A stretch of DNA of 49,455 nucleotides from Methylobacterium sp. E-005 (GTDB lineage Bacteria > Pseudomonadota > Alphaproteobacteria > Rhizobiales > Beijerinckiaceae), in NCBI RefSeq assembly GCF_022829725.1, contig NZ_JAKSYG010000137.1, forward strand, positions 1-49,455. Direction: 5' to 3'. Shown one piece after another: positions 17,394-26,279 of this stretch. The notes beneath the pieces are model-generated. The model searched no databases, was not told the DNA's origin, and saw only the letters and a program-made list of their open reading frames with translations. A program made the position numbers and the translations under genes. How positions within the stretch are numbered: the stretch's first letter is position 1; each line of letters begins with the position of its first letter.

Positions 17394-17452
17394 CCCATAC
17401 GCCAGGGCTTTGCCCTGGCGACCCACCAAAGGGCCCGGCCCTTTGGGATCCC
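17394..17452. repeat. Dispersed palindromic repeat family 1, copy A (short)
   Basis: Two adjacent hairpins: GCCAGGGCTTTGCCCTGGC at 17401-17419 and CCAAAGGGCCCGGCCCTTTGG at 17426-17446. They match modules of the longer copies at 25194, 33213 and 45426. This copy lies between co-directional genes just after dapD and could end its transcript. Confidence 0.8.
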
Positions 17453-17470
17453 CGATCGGTGGACCGCCGG

Positions 17471-18325
17471 ATGGACACGCAGGCGCTGAACCTCACGGTG
17501 ACGGGCCGGCCGGTGCCGACACCCTGCGACGGGATCGGACAGGGGCCGGAGGCGCTGCTGCTCCCGGCCCTCTCGACCATCTCGGCCCGGGCCGAGATGC
17601 GGGACCTCGCCCACGCGCTCGGCGCCGACTATCGCTGCCGCATCCCCGACTGGCCGGGCTTCGGCGCGCGTCCGCGGGCGCGGGTGCCGCTGGCCCCCGA
17701 AACCTTCCACGCCTTCCTGGACGCACTGCTCGAGGCCGCCCCGGGCCCCTACGCCCTCGGGGTCGCGGCCGGCCACGCCGCCGGCTATCTGGTCGCGGCG
17801 GCACGGCGCCACCCAAAAACCTTCGGCCGGCTGGTGCTGGTGGCGCCGACCTGGCGGGGGCCGCTGCCCACCGCGATGCCGGGGCGCGCCCATTGGTTCC
17901 CGCGGATCCGCCGGGCCGTGGAGGCGCCGCTCCTGGGCGAGGCGCTCTATCGGATCAACATCAGCCCGCCGATCATCGGCCGGATGCTGCGCGCCCATGT
18001 CTACGCCGATTCCGCCCGGGTGACCCCGGCCCTGGTTCGCGAGAAGCACGCCATCACCCGCCAGCGCAACGGCCGGTTCGGCACCGCGGCCTTCGTCACC
18101 GGCGGCCTCGACCCGGTGGGCAGCCGCATGGACTTCCTCGACCTGTTCGCCGGGGATCTGCCGCCGACCCTGGTCCTGCGCCCCGAAGGCGCGCCGCGGC
18201 GCTCCGGGGCCGAGATGGACGCGCTGATCGCCTCCGGCCGGGTGACGGGCGCCGCGATTCCCGGGGCGCTCAGCCCGCACGAGGAGCATCCGGGCGCCGT
18301 CGCGGCCGCCATCCGGGCGGCCTGA
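17471..18325 (+). CDS. Alpha/beta-hydrolase-fold protein lacking the nucleophile serine
   Basis: The 284-residue product has hydrolase-fold order: LLLPALSTISARAEM near the oxyanion strand, IPDWPGFGARPRARV as the following loop, a nucleophile-elbow region GHAAGYLVAAARRHPK at 101-116, LVLVAPTWRG, and a late HEEHP that could hold the catalytic histidine. The elbow consensus is G-x-S-x-G; here it is G-H-A-A-G, so the nucleophile is alanine (about 103). It may be a non-catalytic homologue or use another residue. It lies downstream of dapD behind repeat copy A, with no clear pathway link. Confidence 0.78.
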   Translation: MDTQALNLTVTGRPVPTPCDGIGQGPEALLLPALSTISARAEMRDLAHALGADYRCRIPDWPGFGARPRARVPLAPETFHAFLDALLEAAPGPYALGVAAGHAAGYLVAAARRHPKTFGRLVLVAPTWRGPLPTAMPGRAHWFPRIRRAVEAPLLGEALYRINISPPIIGRMLRAHVYADSARVTPALVREKHAITRQRNGRFGTAAFVTGGLDPVGSRMDFLDLFAGDLPPTLVLRPEGAPRRSGAEMDALIASGRVTGAAIPGALSPHEEHPGAVAAAIRAA

Positions 18326-18404
18326 GGATCCTCGGGGCAGGGCGCCCGGCGGAGGCTCGGCGGCATCGCGATCAGGGCGCTTCGGCCGCGTCCCGGCTAA
18401 AGGC

Positions 18405-18692
18405 TCACGCCGACGCGGCCTCGCGCCGGAGCCCCTGGGCGGCCGTCTCGGTCTCTTCGATCAGCGCATCGATCGCCGCCAAGCTGCTGTTGATCTCAGC
18501 GTTCAGGTCGGTGCGGAGCTTGTCGATCCGTGTAAGACCACTCGAATCCTGCCCGTGCAGGCTGGCAATCTGCGCCGCCAGTTCGGCGCGTCGCCGATGC
18601 AGGTCCATGAGGAGCACATCGATCTGGGCCGTCATCAGATTCGCGATCTGGGCCTGTTCGGCCAGTGAAAGGGTTGGGTCCGTTTCGGTCAT
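18405..18692 (-). CDS. Small coiled-coil protein, unknown function
   Basis: The 95-residue acidic product is almost wholly helical with heptad-like spacing: TLSLAEQAQIANLMTAQIDV, HRRRAELAAQIASLH, RIDKLRTDLNAEIN and SLAAIDALIEETETAAQGLRR. No signal peptide or membrane segment is seen. The frame is conserved-looking in codon use, but I recognise no family. It is convergent with the hydrolase gene at 80 bases. Confidence 0.65.
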   Translation of the reverse strand: MTETDPTLSLAEQAQIANLMTAQIDVLLMDLHRRRAELAAQIASLHGQDSSGLTRIDKLRTDLNAEINSSLAAIDALIEETETAAQGLRREAASA

Positions 18693-18765
18693 GGCAGCTT
18701 GATCCTATCCCCGGGAGATGCCGCTTAGATCATGTGGCTCGCTTCAAGCTTGACGGCGCGCCCTT

Positions 18766-18823
18766 GGGGTCAACCACCCCACCTGGGGTCAACCACCCCA
18801 CCCCGGCCGGGGTCGAGCACCCC
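18766..18823. repeat. Three consecutive GGGGT-N5-ACCCC mini-hairpins
   Basis: GGGGTCAACCACCCC occurs identically at 18766-18780 and 18785-18799. A third unit GGGGTCGAGCACCCC at 18809-18823 keeps the stem and changes the loop. All three lie in the 236-base region between the coiled-coil gene and the acid phosphatase. They could be protein-binding palindromes or RNA hairpins in the phosphatase leader. Confidence 0.75.
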
Positions 18824-18928
18824 TGGACACGATCCTCCACCTGTGCACGGACTGACCGGGCTGGCTGAACCGTTCATCCGGCAGGGCGGGAGCACCCCGC
18901 GGAAGCATCCGAGAGAGCCCCGGATCCG

Positions 18929-19816
18929 ATGATGCGCCTCCCGCTCCGGCCCCCCTTCCCTTCGGCGGTCCTCGTCCTTCTGCTGGCCTCCGCCATCCCG
19001 GCCCGGGCCGAAGAGGCGCCCCGCCCCGCCCCGTCGCCGGCCCCCGCGGCCCCGCCCTCGCTCGGCGCCGACACGCTCAAGCCCGGCAAGCCGGCGGTGA
19101 AACCCTATCTCGCCGATACGGCGCTGCCGGACGCGGTCCAGATCCTGCCGCCGCCGCCAGGCCACGACGCACCCCTCGACAAGGCCGACCGGGCGGCCTT
19201 CGCCAACACCCGCGTCCTCAAGGGCAGCCCCCGCTGGGAGATCGCCGCCAACGACGTGGCCGAGGGCGCCGCCGCGGTGCTGGAGAACTTCGCCTGCGTG
19301 CTCGGCACCCGGATCGACCAGACCCGGGTTCCGGCGGTGATCAACCTTCTGGAACGCGCCCGTCTCGACCTCGCCCATGCCACCCGGGGTCCGAAGGTGC
19401 ATTACCGGCGCCTGCGCCCCTTCGTGGGCAACGAGGCACCGATCTGTGTGCAGCGGACCGAGAAGCTCGCCGACAGCTTCAGCTACCCGTCGGGTCACGC
19501 GACGCAGGGCTGGGCCTACGCGCTGATCCTGGCCGCCCTGGTACCCGAGAAGGCGACCCCGATCCTGGTGCGCGGGCGGGCCTATGGCGAGAGCCGCGTC
19601 GTGTGCGGGGTGCACTGGCTGAGCGACGTGGTGGCGGGGCGCCTCACCGGCACGTCGGTCTTCGCCGCCCTGATGGGCGATCCGACCTTCCGGGCCGACC
19701 TGGAGAAGGCCCGCACCGAACTCCGGGCCGCGATGGCGGGGGCCGGGACGCCCCCCGATCAGGCCATCTGCACCCGGGAGAGCGAGGCCCTGCGCGAACC
19801 GCCGCTGGAATTCTAG
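18929..19816 (+). CDS. Class A non-specific acid phosphatase (PAP2 superfamily)
   Basis: Periplasmic phosphomonoesterase of 295 residues. A signal peptide (to about residue 27) and a Pro/Ala-rich spacer precede the catalytic domain. The full PAP2 signature is present: K-x6-R-P as KVHYRRLRP at 156-164, P-S-G-H as YPSGHAT at 187-190, and S-R-x5-H-x3-D as SRVVCGVHWLSD at 222-233. The wording GESRVVCGVHW is typical of PhoN/PhoC class A enzymes. A second PAP2 protein is at 47728. Three mini-hairpins precede the gene. Confidence 0.93.
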   Translation: MMRLPLRPPFPSAVLVLLLASAIPARAEEAPRPAPSPAPAAPPSLGADTLKPGKPAVKPYLADTALPDAVQILPPPPGHDAPLDKADRAAFANTRVLKGSPRWEIAANDVAEGAAAVLENFACVLGTRIDQTRVPAVINLLERARLDLAHATRGPKVHYRRLRPFVGNEAPICVQRTEKLADSFSYPSGHATQGWAYALILAALVPEKATPILVRGRAYGESRVVCGVHWLSDVVAGRLTGTSVFAALMGDPTFRADLEKARTELRAAMAGAGTPPDQAICTRESEALREPPLEF

Positions 19817-19828
19817 GCTCGAACGATT

Positions 19829-19850
19829 CCACTTTTTAAGTCTTCTAAGT
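19829..19850. promoter_or_regulatory. AT-rich imperfect palindrome upstream of TonB receptor
   Basis: CACTTTTTAAG-T-CTTCTAAGTG is an imperfect inverted repeat in the AT-rich 129-base gap before the receptor gene. It could be an iron-regulator operator (Irr- or Fur-like) but does not clearly match either consensus. Low confidence. Confidence 0.3.
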
Positions 19851-19945
19851 GTGTGATTTACAACACGTATTTGGCTTGATCAACAACCCGTGATCGAACC
19901 ATCGTGAGCCCGGTGCCACTCCAACGGCACACAACAGGGTTTTCG

Positions 19946-22174
19946 ATGTTCATGCGTTCCGCCCGCCTTGGGCTGCTCCTCGCCTCCACGGCCCTCGTGG
20001 CGCCCGCCCTCGGCCCCGCCATCGCCCAGGACCGGAGCGTGCAGCTCAACGAGATCTCCGTGGAAGCCGTCGGCCCCGGGCCCGTGGTTCCGGCCGGTGC
20101 GGGGCTGGGCGGCAACCTGAGCCTGGGTGACGGCGGCACGGCGGCGACCAGCGGCGGCGGGGGCGGGCCCTCCGGCGTCACCGGCTACGTCGCCCGGATC
20201 AGCCCCACCGCCACCAAGACCAACACGCCGCTGATCGAGGCGCCGCAATCGGTCTCGGTCGTCACCCGCGAGCAGCTGAACGACCGCAACGTCCAGTCCT
20301 TCAGCGACGCCCTGGCCTATGTCCCGGGGGCGAGCATCAACGTGTCGGGCTTCGATCCGCGCTTCGATCAGGTCTTCATCCGCGGCTTCGACGTGCTCTC
20401 CAACCAGGGCGTCTACCGCGACGGCCTGCGCCAGATCGGCAGCGGCTTCATCTTCCCGCGCATCGAGCCCTACGGGCTGGAGGCCGTGACGATCCTGCGC
20501 GGCCCGTCCTCGGGCCTCTATGGCCTGGGCTCACCGGGCGGCATCCTCGACGTCACGTCGAAGCGCCCGGTCTTCGCGCCCTTCGGCGAGGTCTGGTTCC
20601 AGTCCGGCAGCTTCGACCGCTTCCAGGGCAATTTCGACCTCGGCGGTCCGGTCGCGGGCTCGGACGGCACCATGGCGTACCGGCTCACCGGCGTGCGGCG
20701 GGAAGCCCGCACCTTCATCGGCCGCGGCACCAACGACGACCAGCTCAACATCGCCCCGGCCTTCACGTGGAAGCCCTCGGCCGACACCACCCTCACCGTC
20801 CTGAGCGAGTTCCAGGTCCGCAACACGCCCGCAACCGTGTTCTACTACAACGATCCCGGCTTCCGGGTGACCAAGTACTACAGCGGCGATCCGCGCTTCG
20901 CCGGCCTCGACCAGACCCAGTACCGAATCGGCTACGCTTTCGAGCACCGGTTCTCGGAGGATCTGATCGTCCGCCAGAACTTCCGCCACTACGGCGTCTT
21001 CCTCAGCGCGAAGTACACGGGCATCGATTCCATCAACGCGGCGCGCACGCTCGCTTCGCGCTCGACCGGCTACATCCGGGAGGGGCTGGTGCAGCAGACG
21101 CTGGACAACCAGATCGAGGCGCACCTCGTCACCGGTCCGGTCGCCCACACCCTGCTGGCGGGGGTGGATTATGCCCATTACGGCCTGAGCAACCGCTTCG
21201 GGGCCGGCCCGGCGCCGGACCTCGATCTGGTCACCCAGAATTACGGCCGGCAATTCATCCCGACGCCGACGCTCGCCAGCCCCACGCGCCAGGCGCAGGA
21301 TCAGATCGGCGTCTACCTGCAGGACCAGGCCAGGTTCGGCAACTTCATCCTGACCCTGAACGGGCGGCACGACTGGGTCTCACAGGACAACCGCGCGACG
21401 CCCGTCAGCACGGCGACCCGCCAGGACAACACCGCCTTCACGGGCCGCGTCGGCCTGGGCTACGTCCTCGCGCCGGGCCTCGTGCCCTATGCCAGCTACG
21501 CCACGACCTTCACGCCGCAGGTGGGCACCGACGTGCGCGGGCAGGCCTTCAAGCCGGCGACCGGCGACCAGATCGAGGCCGGCGTGAAATACCTGATCCC
21601 CGGCACCAACATCCAGACGGCCTTCGCGGGCTTCGACATCGAGCAGTCGAGCATCCTGCGCACCGATCCGACCAACCTCGCCTTCCAATCCGCCACCGGG
21701 GCCGTGCGCTCCCGGGGCTTCGAGGCCGAGGCGACCGCCAATCTCGCGCCGGGCACGAACCTGACCATCGCCTACACGCACCTCGACTTCCGCTTCCTGA
21801 GCCAGACCGCGTTCACAGGTGCGACGCAGGACGGGAACCGCGTCTCCGGCATCCCCGCCGACACCTACGCGTCGTTCCTCACCTACGCGTTCCCGACGTC
21901 TTCGCCCCTGCGCGGCCTGACGATCGGCGGCGGCATCCGCTACATCGGCACGAGTTTCGCCGATGACGACAACACGGTGCGCAACCCCACCGTGACGCTC
22001 TACGACGCGCTGGTGGCCTACGATTTCGCCGCGATCGACCCGAAGTATCAGGGCCTGCGCGCGCAGATCAACGCCACTAACGTGTTCGACCGGACCTATA
22101 ATACCTGCGCGTTCGGCAATTGCTTCCGCGGTGCCCCCGCCACGGTGATCGGCAGCCTGATCTACCGCTGGTAG
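19946..22174 (+). CDS. TonB-dependent siderophore receptor
   Basis: Outer-membrane gated channel that imports a ferric siderophore using TonB energy. The 742-residue product has a signal peptide ending near AIAQ, a plug domain (TNTPLIEAPQSVSVVTREQL, ALAYVPGASINVSGFD, FIRGFDVLSNQGVYRDGLRQ, VTILRGPSSGLYGLGSPGG) and a 22-strand barrel ending in IGSLIYRW with a terminal Trp. The late CAFGNCFRGAP resembles the Cys pair of hydroxamate-type receptors such as FhuA/FoxA. ATG 19946 is chosen because AGGG lies six bases upstream; ATG 19952 is possible. No siderophore permease genes are adjacent. Confidence 0.92.
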   Translation: MFMRSARLGLLLASTALVAPALGPAIAQDRSVQLNEISVEAVGPGPVVPAGAGLGGNLSLGDGGTAATSGGGGGPSGVTGYVARISPTATKTNTPLIEAPQSVSVVTREQLNDRNVQSFSDALAYVPGASINVSGFDPRFDQVFIRGFDVLSNQGVYRDGLRQIGSGFIFPRIEPYGLEAVTILRGPSSGLYGLGSPGGILDVTSKRPVFAPFGEVWFQSGSFDRFQGNFDLGGPVAGSDGTMAYRLTGVRREARTFIGRGTNDDQLNIAPAFTWKPSADTTLTVLSEFQVRNTPATVFYYNDPGFRVTKYYSGDPRFAGLDQTQYRIGYAFEHRFSEDLIVRQNFRHYGVFLSAKYTGIDSINAARTLASRSTGYIREGLVQQTLDNQIEAHLVTGPVAHTLLAGVDYAHYGLSNRFGAGPAPDLDLVTQNYGRQFIPTPTLASPTRQAQDQIGVYLQDQARFGNFILTLNGRHDWVSQDNRATPVSTATRQDNTAFTGRVGLGYVLAPGLVPYASYATTFTPQVGTDVRGQAFKPATGDQIEAGVKYLIPGTNIQTAFAGFDIEQSSILRTDPTNLAFQSATGAVRSRGFEAEATANLAPGTNLTIAYTHLDFRFLSQTAFTGATQDGNRVSGIPADTYASFLTYAFPTSSPLRGLTIGGGIRYIGTSFADDDNTVRNPTVTLYDALVAYDFAAIDPKYQGLRAQINATNVFDRTYNTCAFGNCFRGAPATVIGSLIYRW

Positions 22175-22309
22175 CCGACGGGGCAGGGGGCCAGGGCAGG
22201 GATCGGGGGGCACGGGGCCACCGGCATGGCAGGTCCCCGCCCCCGGCACTGGAGATCGGCGGGCACTTCGTCCTAAGGCCGGAGCCTCGTCCTTCGATCC
22301 GGACCCGCC

Positions 22310-23278
22310 ATGCTGTCGACCCTCCCGGTCGTGCTGCCGATCTTCGCGCTCGTCTTCGCCGGGTGGCTCGCCCGGCGGATCGGCGTGCTCGGCGCCGCCG
22401 CCACCACGGAACTCAACCGGTTCGTGGTCTTCCTGGCCCTGCCGGCGCTGCTGTTCGACGTCACGGCCCATGCCCATTGGGCGGCCCTCTGGAAGCCCGG
22501 CTTCATCGGCGCCTTCGGGTTGAGCAGCCTCGCGGTCTTCGCCTTCACGGTCCTGATCCGGTGTGGGGCCGGGCGACCCCTGGCGGATGCCGCCCTGGAC
22601 GGGCTCAACGCGGGCTACGCCAATACCGGCTTCATGGGATTCCCCCTGGCCCTCGTGGCCTTCGGGCCGGAGGCGCTCGCCCCCACCACGGTGGCGGTGA
22701 TCCTCACGGTCTGCGCCGTGTTCGCGGTGGCGATCGTGCTGATCGAGACCGGGCTGCGCCGGGCGGATCCGGCGGGCGGGCAGGGGGAGCGGCGCCTGCC
22801 AATCTGGCTGGCGGTCGGCCGCTCCCTGGTGCGCAACCCGCTGCTGGTGGCCCCGGCCCTCGGTGCGCTGGTGCCGAGCCTCGGCCTCGCCGTGCCGGGG
22901 TCCGTGGAGACCTTCCTGAAGCTCCTCGGGGGGGCGGCCTCGCCCTGCGCCCTGGTGGCGCTCGGCCTGTTCCTCGCCCAGAAGCGCCGGAACCGGGGCG
23001 GGCCGGGGCGGGACGGGCATGCGCGAATCGCGGCGTTGCTGGTCGGGCTGAAACTCGCCGCCCATCCGCTCCTCGCCTACGGGCTCGGCCGCTACGTGTT
23101 CGGCCTGCCACCACTCCTGCTCCACACCGCCGTGCTGATGGCGGCGCTGCCCACCGGCACCGGGCCGTTCATGCTGGCGGAGTTCTACCGGCGCGAGGCG
23201 GACCTGACCGCCACCGTGGTGCTGGTCTCGACCGTGCTGGCGGTGGTCACCGTCTCCGGCTACCTGGCGACACTCTGA
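22310..23278 (+). CDS. AEC-family transporter (auxin efflux carrier-like)
   Basis: Integral membrane carrier of 322 residues with about ten helices in two five-helix halves. The N-terminus LPVVLPIFALVFAGWLARRI, the ELNRFVVFLALPALLFDV segment and the unwound-helix NTGFMGFPL are family marks; the C-terminal half begins near ALGALVPSLGL and has SPCALVALGLFLA and TGTGPFMLAEFY. Substrates in bacteria are small carboxylates such as malonate or malate; none is deducible here. It is 135 bases after the TonB receptor, with no evidence of functional linkage. Confidence 0.9.
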   Translation: MLSTLPVVLPIFALVFAGWLARRIGVLGAAATTELNRFVVFLALPALLFDVTAHAHWAALWKPGFIGAFGLSSLAVFAFTVLIRCGAGRPLADAALDGLNAGYANTGFMGFPLALVAFGPEALAPTTVAVILTVCAVFAVAIVLIETGLRRADPAGGQGERRLPIWLAVGRSLVRNPLLVAPALGALVPSLGLAVPGSVETFLKLLGGAASPCALVALGLFLAQKRRNRGGPGRDGHARIAALLVGLKLAAHPLLAYGLGRYVFGLPPLLLHTAVLMAALPTGTGPFMLAEFYRREADLTATVVLVSTVLAVVTVSGYLATL

Positions 23279-23606
23279 GGCTCCGATCGCCCCGATTCCT
23301 CCTATCCCCGGCCTCATCCCGAGGTGCCCGCGGTAGCGGGCCTCGGAGGAAGGCCCAGGGATCGCTGTGCTGGCTGGAGATCTCCTTCCCGGCCTCCGCT
23401 GCGCCTCGGCATCTCAGGATGCGGGCATCGGGTTGGATGGCCTGACTCGGAGGCGTTCAGGACCGGTTTCCGAATGAAGCCGGCTCAGAAACCGAACGAC
23501 CACGCTCCCGCCGCAGAGGAATCGTAGCCCGCACCGCGTAGCTTGTGGCGCGGCCACCCCTGTCCGCGCTAGAATGATCCTCGAGAGCGGGGCGGAACGA
23601 CGGCGT
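23279..23606. repeat. Intergenic region with CCTCATCC-type palindromic repeat
   Basis: This 328-base gap contains, at about 23308-23430, an imperfect palindrome: GGCCTCATCCCGAGGTGCCC with GGGCCTCGGAGGAAGGCC, then GGCCTCCGCTGCGCCTCGG and ATCTCAGGATGCGGGC. It resembles the CCTCATCCTGAGG-type dispersed repeats of Hyphomicrobiales genomes. The rest holds the lptE promoter; no further gene is seen. Confidence 0.65.
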
Positions 23607-24152
23607 ATGGTGAGTTCGAGCGTATCGGTTGTGGGGCGGATCGCACGCCTCGCCTGCATCGGCGGCCTCTGCTTGAGCCTGTCGGCCTGTTTCCGTCCGC
23701 TCTACGGGCCGACCGCCTCGGGCGTGCCGGTCCAGGCGCTGTTGGCCTCCGTGCAGGTCGATGACGTCGCCATGGCGCAGGGCCAGGAGCGGCTCGGCCA
23801 TTACCTGCGCAGCGAGCTGGTGTTCGACCTCGACGGATCGGGCCAGCCCGCGACCAAGACCTACCGCCTGAAGCTCTCGGGCTCCGAGATCGTGCAGACC
23901 CCGATCGTGTCCTCGACCACCGGCCGCGCCGAGGCCGGCACCCTGGTGGCCAACATCAAGTACAGCCTGGAGGACATGTCGGGCAGCAAGGTCTACACCG
24001 AGGGTGTGGCGACCTCGACCGCGACCTACGACCGGTCCGTTCAGCGCTTCGCCAGCCAGCGGGCCGCCCGCGACGCCGAGATCCGGCTCGCCAGCGTGCT
24101 GTCCGATCAGATCAAGAGCCGGCTGGCCGCCGTGCTGTCGACGAAGCCGTAA
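23607..24152 (+). CDS. lptE: LPS-assembly lipoprotein LptE
   Basis: Outer-membrane lipoprotein that plugs LptD during LPS insertion. From ATG 23607 the 181-residue product has a lipoprotein signal with lipobox LSAC (Cys about 28), followed by FRPLYGPT, the hallmark opening of alphaproteobacterial LptE. The mature part shows VQVDDVAMAQGQERLGHYL, TYRLKLSGSEIV and a helical end (RAARDAEIRLASVLSDQIKSRL). An upstream ATG at 23574 would add 11 unlikely residues. It is seven bases from holA, its usual partner; leuS, usually upstream, is distant. Confidence 0.9.
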   Translation: MVSSSVSVVGRIARLACIGGLCLSLSACFRPLYGPTASGVPVQALLASVQVDDVAMAQGQERLGHYLRSELVFDLDGSGQPATKTYRLKLSGSEIVQTPIVSSTTGRAEAGTLVANIKYSLEDMSGSKVYTEGVATSTATYDRSVQRFASQRAARDAEIRLASVLSDQIKSRLAAVLSTKP

Positions 24153-24158
24153 GCCGGA

Positions 24159-25190
24159 ATGGTCGCCGCCAAGGCTGGTGAGATCGAGGGGCTGATCCGG
24201 CGCGGGCCCGACCCGCGCATTCCGGTGATCCTCGTCTACGGCCCCGATACCGGCCTCGTGACCGAGCGGGCCCGCAAGCTCGCCGAGGATTTCGTCACCG
24301 ACCCGTCCGATCCCTTCGCGCTGGTGCGGATCGACGGCGACGCCCTGGCGTCCGATCCGGGACGCCTCTGCGACGAGGCCGGCACGATGGGCCTGTTCGG
24401 CGGGCGCCGGTCGATCTGGGTCCGGCCCGGGAGCCGCAATTACGCGCCGGCCGTCGAGGCGGTGCTGGGTGCGCCGGTGGCCGAGGCTCGCATCGTCGTG
24501 GAGGGTGGCGATCTCGCCAAGAACAACCCCCTGCGCACCCTGTGCGAGCGCTCACCCAAGGCGCTGGCGATCCCCTGCTACGCGGATGACGAGCGCACCC
24601 TCGCAGACCTGATCGACCGGACCCTGCAGGAGCGCGGCCTGTGGATCGACCGGGCCGCCCGGGAGGTCCTGGCGCGAAGCCTCGGCGGCGACCGCCGGGC
24701 AAGCCTGATGGAGATCGAGAAGCTCGCTCTCTACGCCGCGGGGGAGGGCACCGTGACGCTCGATCACGTGGAGGCCATCACCAGCGACGTGGCGGCGAGC
24801 GTGCTCAACACCCTGATCGACGCCGCCTTCGACGGGCGGCGGGAGGCGGTGGAGCGCGATTACCGGCGGTTCCGGCACGAGGGGCTGGATCCGGGGGTGG
24901 TGCTCGGCTCGGCCCTCCGGCACGCCCTGACGCTGCTGACGACCCGGCTCGACAACCCCGACAAGACGCCATCCATGATGGTGGCGACGTGGCGGGGCCT
25001 GCATTTCAAGCGCAAGGCCAGCCTGGAGGGGCAGCTCGGCACCTGGGCGCCCGGTACCCTGCGTCAGGCCGCGGTGGCCCTCCAGGCGGCCGTCCTGGCC
25101 TGCCGCCGGGCCGAGCCGGAACTGGCCCACGCCCTGGCCTCGGCGGCGCTGCTGCGGGTCGCGGAGGCGGGCGCCCGCCGGCGGCGGTAG
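24159..25190 (+). CDS. holA: DNA polymerase III delta subunit
   Basis: Clamp-loader subunit that opens the beta clamp. The 343-residue product shows the delta-family N-terminus (IPVILVYGPDTGLVTERARKL), MGLFGGRRSIWVRP, LRTLCERSPKALAIPCY, the lid-domain helix GLWIDRAAREVLARSLGGDR and the C-terminal helical collar (EPELAHALASAALLRV). Length and order are normal. It is co-transcribed with lptE (seven-base gap) and converges on parB across repeat copy B. Confidence 0.93.
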   Translation: MVAAKAGEIEGLIRRGPDPRIPVILVYGPDTGLVTERARKLAEDFVTDPSDPFALVRIDGDALASDPGRLCDEAGTMGLFGGRRSIWVRPGSRNYAPAVEAVLGAPVAEARIVVEGGDLAKNNPLRTLCERSPKALAIPCYADDERTLADLIDRTLQERGLWIDRAAREVLARSLGGDRRASLMEIEKLALYAAGEGTVTLDHVEAITSDVAASVLNTLIDAAFDGRREAVERDYRRFRHEGLDPGVVLGSALRHALTLLTTRLDNPDKTPSMMVATWRGLHFKRKASLEGQLGTWAPGTLRQAAVALQAAVLACRRAEPELAHALASAALLRVAEAGARRRR

Positions 25191-25193
25191 AAG

Positions 25194-25322
25194 TTCCGGG
25201 TTTCAAAAGACCGAGGCCTTTTGCGGGTGCAGGGCGGAGCCTTGCTGGATTCGGGCAAGGCCGCTGTCGGGGCTCCGCCCCGACGCCCTGCCAAAGGGCT
25301 CGCCCGTTGGAAACCCCGGTTT
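25194..25322. repeat. Dispersed palindromic repeat family 1, copy B
   Basis: Lies between convergent holA and parB. It contains an inverted pair (CAGGGCGGAGCC at 25230-25241 region, GGGGCTCCGCCCCGA near 25269-25283), then CCAAAGGGCTCGCCCGTTGG at 25291-25310 and GAAACCCCGG. Order and wording match copies D and E. Confidence 0.82.
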
Positions 25323-25325
25323 CGT

Positions 25326-26219
25326 TCAGCCGTCCGACACCTTGAACCGGTTCAGCAGCCCCTGGAGTTCGTCCTGGGTCTCGTAGCGGATCCGGATCTC
25401 GCCCGAAGCCTCGTCCTTCGGCCGATAGGTCACCTCCACCCCCAGCGCCCGCCGGATCCGCAGCTCCAGATCGCGCACCGGCGCGGAGCGCTCGGCCGAG
25501 AGGCGCGGCCGGCCGGGGCGGGGCGTCTCGGACGGCTCGGCCTCGGCCGAGGCCAGGGCCTCCACCTGCCGCACCGACAGGCCCTCGGCCACGACCCGCC
25601 GGGCCAGACCTTCCGGGTCCTTCACCGCCAGCAGGGCGCGGGCATGGCCTGCGGTCAGCTCGCCCGCCGACACGCGATCCTGCACGGCGGGCGGGAGGTT
25701 CAGCAGGCGCAGGGTGTTGGCGAGATGGCTGCGGCTCTTGCCGAGGATCTCGGCCAGATCCCGCTGGGTGTACGAGAAGTCCTGCATCAGGCGCTCGTAG
25801 CCCGAGGCCTCCTCGATCGGGTTCAGGTCGCTGCGCTGGACGTTCTCCAGGATGGCGAATTCCAGCGAGGCGCGGTCGTCGATCTCGACCACCACCACCG
25901 GCACCTCGTCGAGCCCGGCGCGCTGGGCCGCCCGCCAGCGCCGCTCGCCGGCCACGATCTCGAACGTGCCCGGTACGTCGCCGATCGGGCGGACCACGAT
26001 CGGCTGGATCAGGCCGCGCTGGGTGATCGAGGTCGCGAGCTCGCTCAGTTCCACCTCACCGAAGCTGCGCCGCGGGTTGCGCGGGTTGGGCCGCAGGAAC
26101 TCGATGGCGACCTTGCGCTGCCCCTCGACCTTCTCGGGCGCCGGCGCGGCATCGCCGAAATCGCCGATCAGCGCGGCGAGACCGCGCCCCAGCCGGGGTC
26201 TTGCCCCCTCCTCCGCCAT
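25326..26219 (-). CDS. parB: Chromosome-partitioning protein ParB
   Basis: CTP-dependent DNA clamp that loads at parS and recruits ParA. The 297-residue product starts MAEEGARPRLGRGLAALIGD, the ParA-stimulating N-terminal peptide. The CTP-binding GERRWRA box is at 91-97, ENVQR at 125-129, and the HTH at about 150-172 (TQRDLAEILGKSRSHLANTL). The C-terminal dimerisation domain ends near LNRFKVSDG. I chose ATG 26219; a start at 26273 would add 18 non-conserved residues. It is the last gene of mnmG-rsmG-parA-parB, 60 bases after parA. Two perfect parS sites lie in this window. Confidence 0.96.
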   Translation of the reverse strand: MAEEGARPRLGRGLAALIGDFGDAAPAPEKVEGQRKVAIEFLRPNPRNPRRSFGEVELSELATSITQRGLIQPIVVRPIGDVPGTFEIVAGERRWRAAQRAGLDEVPVVVVEIDDRASLEFAILENVQRSDLNPIEEASGYERLMQDFSYTQRDLAEILGKSRSHLANTLRLLNLPPAVQDRVSAGELTAGHARALLAVKDPEGLARRVVAEGLSVRQVEALASAEAEPSETPRPGRPRLSAERSAPVRDLELRIRRALGVEVTYRPKDEASGEIRIRYETQDELQGLLNRFKVSDG

Positions 26220-26279
26220 GCTTGCCACCCGTCTCACGCTCCACACGCCCCCCTTTGTCGGGGGTCTCTCCATTCGCCG

